In this document: positions 7,193 through 12,528 of the stretch, piece after piece | How the letters are laid out: each line of letters starts with the position of its first letter | Numbering within the stretch: the stretch's first letter is position 1 | Source of the DNA: Bifidobacterium breve | GTDB taxonomy: Bacteria; Actinomycetota; Acidimicrobiia; IMCC26256 | DNA length: 12,528 nucleotides | Assembly: GCA_945907055.1 (NCBI GenBank) | Contig: CAMDSG010000035.1 | Coordinates: forward strand, 1-12,528 | Reading direction: 5' to 3' | Position numbers and translations under genes: made by a program | Notes under the pieces: model-generated | Database searches by the model: none | Seen by the model: only the letters and a program-made list of their open reading frames with translations | What the model was told of the DNA's origin: nothing

Positions 7193-7228
7193 GCATTCGG
7201 GGCAGAAGCATTCGGGGCAGAAGCATTC
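7193..7228. repeat. 15-bp tandem repeat between divergent ATP-grasp and thioesterase genes
   Basis: GCATTCGGGGCAGAA occurs twice in full (7193-7207, 7208-7222), followed by the first six bases of a third copy. It fills a large part of the 94-base region that must hold the promoters of both divergent genes, and ends 19 bases before the thioesterase ATG. No start codon in frame with the thioesterase lies within it, so it is probably non-coding. Confidence 0.9.
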
Positions 7229-7247
7229 TGCGTGGCAGGCTCCCACC

Positions 7248-8054
7248 ATGAGCGTAAGTATCCATTCTGTTGACTCCCTGCGCACTCTCCTTGAGTTGGA
7301 GCAGGTAAAGCCAGATGCATTTCTCGGTGCTGGCCCGAATCTTGGTTGGGGTCGAATCTATGGAGGCCAGGTCGTCTCGCAGGCCCTGCGCGCAGCAGGG
7401 CTAACCGTAAGCGCCTCACATCGAGTGCATTCCTTCCACGCATACTTTGTACGTGCTGGTGTAGAGACCGAGACGGTCCTCTACGAAGTAGAGCGCGTGC
7501 GTGATGGAAAGTCGTTCACAACACGACAGGTAGTGGCATATCAAGCGGGAGGTGCAGTCCTTAACCTCATAGCGTCCTTCCAAGCCGACGAAGAGGGCGA
7601 GGATGTGCAGTCAAGACTCTTCCCCCACGCCACTCCATCCCCTGACCGTCTTGACTCCATGCCCACTGATCTCTTCTTTGACCACCGCTTCGTTCGCCAC
7701 GGCAACGATCCCTCACCGCGTGCTACGTCATGGCTGAAGGTAATAGGCGACCTCGGTGACGACCCGGTGGTCCACGCATGCGCACTCGCTTATCTCTCCG
7801 ATGAAGATCTCCTCGGCGTTGCACTACTCCCACACTCCCTCGCTGGAGACTGGGACTCCATGATGAACGCAAGCCTCGATCATGCGGTTTGGTTTCACCG
7901 CCCAGTGCGCGCAGACCAGTGGCTTCTCTTTGACCTAGAGGGAAGCGGCATCGCTAATGCTCGCGGCCACGCGTTCGCACGGGTATTCACGGCTGACGGG
8001 CTCCACGTTGCAACTGTCGCACAGGAAGGGCTTGGGCGAGCGCGGCGAGAGTAA
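7248..8054 (+). CDS. tesB: Acyl-CoA thioesterase II (TesB-like)
   Basis: This 268-residue double-hotdog thioesterase hydrolyses acyl-CoA to free acid and CoA in the cytoplasm. The first hotdog carries GRIYGGQVVSQAL (35-47), VHSFHAYFVRAG (60-71), VERVRDGKSFTTRQVVA (81-97) and ASFQ (109-112), all classic TesB motifs. The second has YLSDEDLL (182-189), ASLDHAVWFHRP (208-219) and VATVAQEGL (254-262). The residues corresponding to the E. coli TesB triad appear as D185, S209 (replacing Thr) and Q259; this alignment is from memory. It is a little shorter than E. coli TesB (about 285 residues). ATG 7248 is the first possible start after an in-frame TAA at 7182; no clear ribosome binding site or leaderless -10 box is seen. 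It converges on a crotonase gene, 25 bases apart, consistent with acyl-CoA metabolism. Confidence 0.93.
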   Translation: MSVSIHSVDSLRTLLELEQVKPDAFLGAGPNLGWGRIYGGQVVSQALRAAGLTVSASHRVHSFHAYFVRAGVETETVLYEVERVRDGKSFTTRQVVAYQAGGAVLNLIASFQADEEGEDVQSRLFPHATPSPDRLDSMPTDLFFDHRFVRHGNDPSPRATSWLKVIGDLGDDPVVHACALAYLSDEDLLGVALLPHSLAGDWDSMMNASLDHAVWFHRPVRADQWLLFDLEGSGIANARGHAFARVFTADGLHVATVAQEGLGRARRE

Positions 8055-8079
8055 CCACGCTTCTTAAAGGCTGCGGGTT

Positions 8080-8904
8080 CTAACTGAAGAGATCCCTGCG
8101 AGGATTATCGGTGTAGATCGGCTCCCGATTCTGATCAAAAGCACGAATGGCCTCGGGCAAATTCTCGGTAAACCCAAGCATTAATTGGTTTCGATCCTCA
8201 ATCTCAATTGCGGCGGTGAGGCTCGGGTTCTCAAGGTTGACCCAGATGATCTCTTTAGTCATCTGGAGACCGTACGGACTGAACTTCGCCATGCCAGCTG
8301 CCATCTCGAGTGCAGCGGGGAGTAACTCTTCATCCGGAACAACGCGCGAGACAAGCCCCATACGAAGCGCCTCCTGAGCATCAATACGTCTACCGGTCAG
8401 CAGCAAGTCGCTTGAATGCGCTGCACCGATTAAGCGGGGAAGAAGCCAACTCACTCCGAGTTCGGTACTAGTCAGACCATTTACGATCCCAGTGGCGTTG
8501 AACTCCGCCGACTCAGAAGCGATCCGTAACTCTGCACCGAGCGTCAAGCACATGCCCCCACCAAATGCCGGTCCGTTCACAGCGCAGATAATTGGCTGAG
8601 GCATCTGCCTCATCGTTGGGATCAAACGCGAGTAGTAGCGCATGGAGCGCTGGGCTATCCGACCGACGGAGAGTCCATCAATATTCGGGATAATCCCGTA
8701 ATCCTTTAGGTCGAGCCCGGAGCAGAACCCGCGCCCCGAACCGGTCAGCACCACCACGCTTACCTCATTATTCGCTGCGATAGCGTTTAAGGAGTCATTG
8801 AGTTCAATCACTAAGTCAATCGACATTGCATTGAGTCGCTCTGGGCGGTTTAGGGTCACCACAGCGGTTCGGTCCTGTGGGTAATCAATGGTGACGAGAC
8901 TCAA
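8080..8904 (-). CDS. Enoyl-CoA hydratase/isomerase (crotonase) family protein
   Basis: A 274-residue crotonase-fold protein. It shows LNRPERLNAM (18-27), the oxyanion-hole motifs SGLDL (62-66) and AFGGGMCL (113-120), and LLPRLIG...LLLTGRRIDAQEALRMGLV across 154-185. Members act on acyl-CoA thioesters by hydration, isomerisation or related chemistry. The residue expected to be the first hydratase glutamate (Glu144 in rat crotonase) appears to be non-acidic here (around T138-G139-I140), while E148 lies where dienoyl-CoA isomerases carry an aspartate; the second hydratase glutamate aligns with D166. Canonical hydratase activity is therefore uncertain. The start is a TTG with GGGAG six bases upstream; no better in-frame start is seen. 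It converges with the thioesterase and diverges from the acyltransferase. Confidence 0.92.
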   Translation of the reverse strand: MSLVTIDYPQDRTAVVTLNRPERLNAMSIDLVIELNDSLNAIAANNEVSVVVLTGSGRGFCSGLDLKDYGIIPNIDGLSVGRIAQRSMRYYSRLIPTMRQMPQPIICAVNGPAFGGGMCLTLGAELRIASESAEFNATGIVNGLTSTELGVSWLLPRLIGAAHSSDLLLTGRRIDAQEALRMGLVSRVVPDEELLPAALEMAAGMAKFSPYGLQMTKEIIWVNLENPSLTAAIEIEDRNQLMLGFTENLPEAIRAFDQNREPIYTDNPRRDLFS

Positions 8905-8910
8905 TTGGAA

Positions 8911-8915
8911 CTCCC
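8911..8915 (-). promoter_or_regulatory. Ribosome binding site deciding the TTG start of the crotonase
   Basis: GGGAG on the minus strand is six bases before the TTG at 8904. It supports an uncommon TTG start that would otherwise be doubtful. Confidence 0.55.
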
Positions 8916-8924
8916 AGATCGGTT

Positions 8925-8946
8925 CGTATTCTCTGCGTATTCTCTG
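8925..8946. repeat. 11-bp tandem duplication with duplicated TATTCT, possible promoter of the acyltransferase
   Basis: CGTATTCTCTG occurs twice in a row in the 107-base gap between the divergent crotonase and acyltransferase genes. On the plus strand each copy has TATTCT (8927-8932, 8938-8943), a fair -10 box. The first lies 16 bases after TTGGAA (8905-8910), a partial -35 match. If used, the message would have a leader of about 70 bases. The repeat is certain; promoter function is a guess. Confidence 0.5.
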
Positions 8947-9011
8947 TTGGCCTGATTATTGCCCGATTACTGACACCACTAGGCCCTCTCCGTGCGTGAG
9001 AATAAGCGACT

Positions 9012-10910
9012 ATGCCCTCCATGCCAACCGCCGATGAGAGAGCAGCCCCACGTCGGGGTAGGCCTCGGCTAAAAGTTCCCTATGAGCCTGGCATTGACGG
9101 ACTCCGCGCTCTCGCCGTCACATCTGTACTGCTATACCACTCCGATGTGCCTTGGGTCCCCGGTGGGTTCTTCGGCGTTGAGGTCTTCTTTGTAATCAGC
9201 GGGTATCTAATCACTGCATTGCTCCTCGCAGAATGGCGCAATGGGCACCGCATTGCGCTCGGATCGTTCTACCTGCGGAGGGCGAGAAGGCTGCTACCCG
9301 CGTTGTTTCTAATGCTCGGTGTCGTAGGTCTTTACTCTGTGCTCTTTCTACCGGACGATGTACACACGCTACGCGGCGACACCTTCGGCGCGATCGCATA
9401 CGTCCAGAATTGGTGGCAGATTTTTGCCGAGAGATCATATTTTGCTGAAGCCGGAAGACCACCGCTACTAAAACATCTTTGGTCACTAGCGGTCGAGGAG
9501 CAGTTTTACTTACTCTGGCCATTAATTTGCGCAGTCCTCTTTAAGTTCTTCGGAGACCGCCCGGCAAGGCTCTTCGCAATAATTGCAGGTGGGGCCGTCT
9601 TCTCAACGATATTGATGTGGGTCATGTTCCCCGGCAATGCCATTGACGCGAGCCGCGTTTATTACGGCACTGATACTCGAGCCTCGGGCCTACTACTCGG
9701 CGCAGCACTCGCAGTTGCTTGGCCACCTTGGAGACTCACTCCAAAGGTCACAGTTGTTGGGCGAGTAGTCCTGAATACGGCGGGCGCTGTTGGTCTGGCG
9801 ATAGTTGGCTGGTATCTATTCGGCATTTCAGACTCTGCCGCTTGGGTCTATCGAGGCGGATTTCTAATCCTTGGTATTGGAACTCTGCTTGTAATTGCGA
9901 CCACAGTTCACCCGGGCGCCGACATTCGACGCGTCCTCGGCTTTAAACCTCTCGTGTGGATCGGTCTACGTTCATATTCCTTGTACATTTGGCATTGGCC
10001 GATCTATCAGATCACGCGACCGGACCTAGATGTCCCGGTACATGGTTATGCGCTGCTCGGATTGCGCCTTACTCTGACAATGATCGTCGCGGAGTTGTCG
10101 TTCCGTTTTGTCGAGACCCCAATTCGCAAGGGAGCACTCTCTCAAACCTGGCACTCACTGCGCGACAGCACCGCAGATCATCGTGCAGTCCTTATTCAAC
10201 GAACAATCGCTATTGCTTCAACATCGCTAATTATCTTGGCGGTAGTTGGAGTTGGGTTCGCAGGGGCGCAGGAGCCACTGCCACCCAAGGAGTTCAGAGG
10301 TATTACGGGTGTCTCGGGTGTAATCGGGGCAACCTCGGTCTCTGGAGTGACGGGAGTACCAGGAGCATCTGGAGTCTCCGGTGCTCAAGGCGTAACCGGC
10401 CCGGATGGAGTGCTCTACCCACCGCTCGATCCAAATGTTCCTAGTCGTCTAGCAGTTGGTGACTCAGTAATGCTTGGGACTGTTGCGGAGTTGGGTCAGG
10501 TCTTTCCGGGGATCCTTGTCAATGCCACGGTGAGCCGACAGGCATCGACACTCGCCGACATTGTGGAGCAGATTCACGCAACAGGAGCTGGGCGTGACCT
10601 CACAATCATTCATACTGGAACGAATGGCGAGATGAACCCGACGCGGTTCGGCCAGATGCTTGCATCGCTTGCAAACGTTCGCTGCGTGGTCGTACTAAAT
10701 GTAAAGGTTCCGCGCCGATGGGAGGCCAGTAACAACGCCATCATCGCCCAGGTCACACCCAGATTCCCAAACACGACACTCATTGACTGGAATGGAACCG
10801 GTAACGCAAATGGGGATTGGTTCTACAACGATGGATACCATCTAAGACCAGCCGGTCGAGCCGCGTACGCCGCTCTCATTGCAGAGGTTGCAGCTACCTG
10901 TGCCCGCTAA
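9012..10910 (+). CDS. Acyltransferase-3 / SGNH-hydrolase fusion with a collagen-like linker
   Basis: This 632-residue protein is of the OafA/OatA type, which moves acyl groups across the membrane onto envelope glycans. The N-terminal acyltransferase-3 domain shows GIDGLRALAVTSVLLYH (27-43, giving the R32-x10-H43 motif), GGFFGVEVFFVISGYLIT (51-68), SFYLRRARRLLPA (85-97) and HLWSLAVEEQFYLLWP (155-170), with about ten membrane helices. Another helix at about 399-418 leads outside. A Gly-X-Y tract (430-468) follows, then an SGNH domain: LAVGDSVMLG (480-489, nucleophile S485), HTGTNGE (534-540) and NDGYHLRPAG (606-615, D607 and H610). Such fusions O-acylate cell-wall or surface polysaccharides; the target here is unknown. 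ATG 9021 is an alternative start. It converges on msrA with a six-base gap, and no glycan-synthesis genes adjoin it. Confidence 0.94.
   Translation: MPSMPTADERAAPRRGRPRLKVPYEPGIDGLRALAVTSVLLYHSDVPWVPGGFFGVEVFFVISGYLITALLLAEWRNGHRIALGSFYLRRARRLLPALFLMLGVVGLYSVLFLPDDVHTLRGDTFGAIAYVQNWWQIFAERSYFAEAGRPPLLKHLWSLAVEEQFYLLWPLICAVLFKFFGDRPARLFAIIAGGAVFSTILMWVMFPGNAIDASRVYYGTDTRASGLLLGAALAVAWPPWRLTPKVTVVGRVVLNTAGAVGLAIVGWYLFGISDSAAWVYRGGFLILGIGTLLVIATTVHPGADIRRVLGFKPLVWIGLRSYSLYIWHWPIYQITRPDLDVPVHGYALLGLRLTLTMIVAELSFRFVETPIRKGALSQTWHSLRDSTADHRAVLIQRTIAIASTSLIILAVVGVGFAGAQEPLPPKEFRGITGVSGVIGATSVSGVTGVPGASGVSGAQGVTGPDGVLYPPLDPNVPSRLAVGDSVMLGTVAELGQVFPGILVNATVSRQASTLADIVEQIHATGAGRDLTIIHTGTNGEMNPTRFGQMLASLANVRCVVVLNVKVPRRWEASNNAIIAQVTPRFPNTTLIDWNGTGNANGDWFYNDGYHLRPAGRAAYAALIAEVAATCAR
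10299..10415 (+). other. Collagen-like (Gly-X-Y)13 tract inside the acyltransferase
   Basis: Residues 430-468 form thirteen consecutive triplets with glycine first in all but one (S442). The X position is mostly Val or Ala and the Y position mostly Thr or Ser, with only two prolines. Glycine codons vary (GGT, GGG, GGA, GGC), so this is not a recent DNA-level duplication. It links the last membrane helix to the SGNH domain. A triple helix is possible but, with so little proline, also might not form; a flexible elastin-like spacer is the alternative. Confidence 0.8.
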
Positions 10911-10916
10911 TTAGCC

Positions 10917-11525
10917 CTAGATCTCATCGCCTGCGAAAAGCCCGACCTGACAAGCCACACCAGTGCCGCCGATTCCGCAGTAACCATTTGGATTCTTAGC
11001 TAAATACTGCTGGTGGTAATCCTCAGCGAAATAGAACACCGGCGTCGCTCCACCAATAATCTCAGTCGTTATAGCGCCATAACCAGCAGCCGTAAGCGGC
11101 ACTTGATATGCAGCGCGCGAGGCCTCTGCGAGTTCACGCTGTCTCTCGTCGAAACAATAAACACCCGAGCGATACTGCGTACCTCGATCGTTGCCTTGGC
11201 GCATTCCCTGCGTTGGGTCGTGAGACTCCCAGAAGATCGCGAGCAGTGATCCATAAGAAATAAGGCTCGGGTCGAATACAACCTGTACGACCTCGTTATG
11301 CCCGGTGCGTCCGCTGCAGACCAACTCATAACTTGGGTTCTCAATATCTCCACCCGCGTACCCGACAGCGGTTACCCACACGCCCGGAAGGCTCCAGAAA
11401 ATTCGCTCGGCCCCCCAGAAGCACCCCATACCGAAAATTGCCTTCTCGAACCCATCTGGGAACGGACCGATAGTTGAGTTGCCATTGACGCTGTGGGGCG
11501 ATGCGTTGATTGTCATACCCGACAT
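10917..11525 (-). CDS. msrA: Peptide-methionine (S)-S-oxide reductase MsrA
   Basis: This 202-residue enzyme reduces methionine-S-sulfoxide in proteins, using thioredoxin as the usual electron donor. The catalytic motif GCFWG is at residues 34-38 (C35). Other family signatures are AVGYAGG (53-59), [13 protein letters not shown] (70-82, with E78 in the active site), [18 protein letters not shown] (103-120) and [16 protein letters not shown] (168-183). C183 and C192 are the expected resolving cysteines. The protein is cytoplasmic, with no signal peptide. The start follows the stop of the YqgE gene by four bases, so the two form an operon; no strong ribosome binding site is visible, though TGAACT lies six bases before the ATG. 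ATG 11516 is an alternative. Confidence 0.96.
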   Translation of the reverse strand: MSGMTINASPHSVNGNSTIGPFPDGFEKAIFGMGCFWGAERIFWSLPGVWVTAVGYAGGDIENPSYELVCSGRTGHNEVVQVVFDPSLISYGSLLAIFWESHDPTQGMRQGNDRGTQYRSGVYCFDERQRELAEASRAAYQVPLTAAGYGAITTEIIGGATPVFYFAEDYHQQYLAKNPNGYCGIGGTGVACQVGLFAGDEI

Positions 11526-11529
11526 TGTG

Positions 11530-12093
11530 TCAGTTCAGACCTGGATCCTCCGGAAAACGAGCGAACGCCGCTACCGGCCATCCTTGTCGTGAAAGCACCG
11601 ACCTCCAGAGCACGTCGGGGTCGTCGGTCCAAGGATCTGATGGCTCGGCATCTATGACTATCCACCCGCCGTCTTTGATCTCGGCATCGAGTTGACCGGC
11701 AGACCAACCTGCATACCCAAAAAATACACGAAGATCTACAAGCAGTCCGTCTACCAAATCTGGCTGAGCATCTAGGTCAATTGAGACGAGATCCCCCAAA
11801 ATCGGGCTAGCGAAGGAGTCCGCGTCAACGCATGGGTGGTGAAGCCGACCTAGCGCAATAGTCGCATCGCGCTGGACGGGGCCCCCGTCGAAAATAACTC
11901 TCGGTTCGGATCCATGGATACCCCAGCCTTTAGCGGCCTCGTCGAGGGAGACTCCAAGGCGTCGATTGAGCATTACCCCAAGCGCCCCCTCAGAGGTGTG
12001 CTCAAGTATCAAAATCACACTGCGCTTGAAATTAGGGTCATCGAGGTCGGGCGAGGCGACAAGGAGTTGGCCCTGCAGAGACGGTATCGGCAC
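11530..12093 (-). CDS. yqgE: YqgE/AlgH (DUF179) family protein
   Basis: Beginning at GTG 12093 the product is 187 residues, the usual size of the family. It shows the conserved opening [22 protein letters not shown] at about 6-27, then [10 protein letters not shown] (about 36-45), FDGGPVQRD and [16 protein letters not shown], all family hallmarks. The biochemical role is not established; the family was named after a Pseudomonas alginate regulator. The open frame extends to 12237, but that would overlap 80 bases of the divergent ppk2 gene, and GGGAGAG lies seven bases before GTG 12093. ATG 12159 is a less likely alternative. It is followed after four bases by msrA, so the two are probably co-transcribed. 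Confidence 0.9.
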   Translation of the reverse strand: MPIPSLQGQLLVASPDLDDPNFKRSVILILEHTSEGALGVMLNRRLGVSLDEAAKGWGIHGSEPRVIFDGGPVQRDATIALGRLHHPCVDADSFASPILGDLVSIDLDAQPDLVDGLLVDLRVFFGYAGWSAGQLDAEIKDGGWIVIDAEPSDPWTDDPDVLWRSVLSRQGWPVAAFARFPEDPGLN

Positions 12094-12100
12094 GTAGATA

Positions 12101-12107
12101 CTCTCCC
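12101..12107 (-). promoter_or_regulatory. Ribosome binding site supporting the GTG start of YqgE
   Basis: GGGAGAG on the minus strand is seven bases before the GTG at 12093. Together with family length it favours this start over upstream in-frame codons. Confidence 0.5.
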
Positions 12108-12144
12108 ATGCCCCGAGACCCTCCAGAACCACGAGAGACCGAGG

Positions 12145-12150
12145 TAGTTT
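12145..12150 (+). promoter_or_regulatory. -10 box of a leaderless promoter for ppk2
   Basis: TAGTTT is followed by seven bases and the ATG at 12158, placing the transcription start at the start codon. The spacing is one base longer than at the other leaderless genes. An out-of-frame ATG at 12153 would be upstream of that start site and so not used. Confidence 0.45.
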
Positions 12151-12157
12151 CCATGGC

Positions 12158-12528
12158 ATGCCTAAAGACAAACCAGTCAAATCGCCATCGAAGCCTCGTG
12201 ACAAAAAGGCAGAGAAGTCCGATACTCCCCCCGACACATCTTCCTACAACGATGAGATCTATCGCCTTCAAGTTGAATTAGTGAAGATGCAGGAGTGGGT
12301 GCGAGCAACCGGAGCGAGGGTGGCGGTGATATTCGAGGGTCGAGATGCGGCCGGTAAGGGAGGAACGATCGCTCGCATCATGGAGAACCTCAACCCAAGA
12401 GTCGTGCGCATTGCGGCCCTTCCAAAGCCCACCGACAGAGAGCAGAGCGAATGGTATTTCCAGCGCTATGTCAACCACCTACCAGCAGGTGGAGAGGTAG
12501 TGATTTTTGATCGAAGTTGGTACAACCG
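12158..12528 (+). CDS. ppk2: Polyphosphate kinase 2 (PPK2), C-terminus cut off
   Basis: The visible 123 residues run off the right edge. After a lysine-rich, probably disordered N-terminus (residues 1-30), the PPK2 core begins with a helix ([12 protein letters not shown]), then the Walker A loop [12 protein letters not shown] at 59-70. [16 protein letters not shown] (81-96), [15 protein letters not shown] (99-113) and the Walker B segment [10 protein letters not shown] (114-123) follow. PPK2 enzymes use polyphosphate to phosphorylate nucleotides, for example ADP or GDP to the triphosphate, or run the reverse reaction. The subclass cannot be settled from this fragment. It is divergent from the YqgE gene, 64 bases apart. 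The start is supported by a leaderless -10 box. Confidence 0.95.
   Translation, partial: MPKDKPVKSPSKPRDKKAEKSDTPPDTSSYNDEIYRLQVELVKMQEWVRATGARVAVIFEGRDAAGKGGTIARIMENLNPRVVRIAALPKPTDREQSEWYFQRYVNHLPAGGEVVIFDRSWYN

Noticed and set aside
7159..7443. Minus-strand frame ending in a repeated Asn-Ala-Ser-Ala-Pro peptide
   Set aside because: The peptide repeat only reflects the 15-bp DNA repeat, and most of the frame is antisense to the TesB gene.
12153..12155. ATG inside CCATGG as the ppk2 start
   Set aside because: It is out of frame with the PPK2 motifs and its frame ends at a TAG soon after; ATG 12158 is in frame.

Overview
The window looks like an ordinary, gene-dense piece of a bacterial chromosome, most likely from an actinomycete-type (Actinomycetota) genome of moderate GC (mid-50s per cent by eye). 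Three things suggest this: the protein families (an actinobacterial-style carotenoid oxygenase, MsrA, crotonase and a PPK2), several promoters with a TANNNT -10 box placed so that transcription would start on the start codon itself (leaderless mRNAs), and TTG and GTG starts. The class cannot be fixed from sequence alone; an Acidimicrobiia-like aquatic lineage is only a guess. There are no RNA genes, CRISPR arrays, insertion sequences or phage genes, and no gap between genes is longer than about 110 bases.

Layout. 1-2087: a DUF1295 membrane enzyme (minus strand, cut by the left edge) is divergent from a DCC-type thiol-disulfide protein, which is followed by an EamA/DMT transporter. 2126-7153: a four-gene minus-strand island transcribed right to left, ATP-grasp ligase, sulfotransferase, 14-TM DHA2 exporter and carotenoid oxygenase. 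The last three look like one transcription unit; the exporter stop codon sits inside the ribosome binding site of the oxygenase. 7248-8904: an acyl-CoA thioesterase II (plus) converges on a crotonase-family protein (minus), both acting on acyl-CoA. 9012-10910: a large membrane acyltransferase-3 protein fused to an SGNH domain through a collagen-like Gly-X-Y linker. 10917-12093: an msrA/yqgE pair (minus). 12158-end: the start of a polyphosphate kinase 2 gene.

How the genes may work together. The clearest functional unit is sulfotransferase, exporter and carotenoid oxygenase, with an ATP-grasp ligase just upstream. This would suit making or modifying a small molecule (oxidative cleavage, sulfation, ATP-dependent ligation) and exporting it, but the substrate cannot be read from sequence. 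The remaining genes look like general lipid/CoA, envelope, redox-repair and phosphate metabolism.

The points most worth a second look are: the repeated leaderless spacing (four starts with exactly six bases between the -10 box and the start codon, and a fifth with seven); the Gly-X-Y linker in the acyltransferase; a 14-bp triple repeat that supplies the stop codon of the carotenoid oxygenase; and the island itself. I see no convincing new defence, mobile or RNA-based system.
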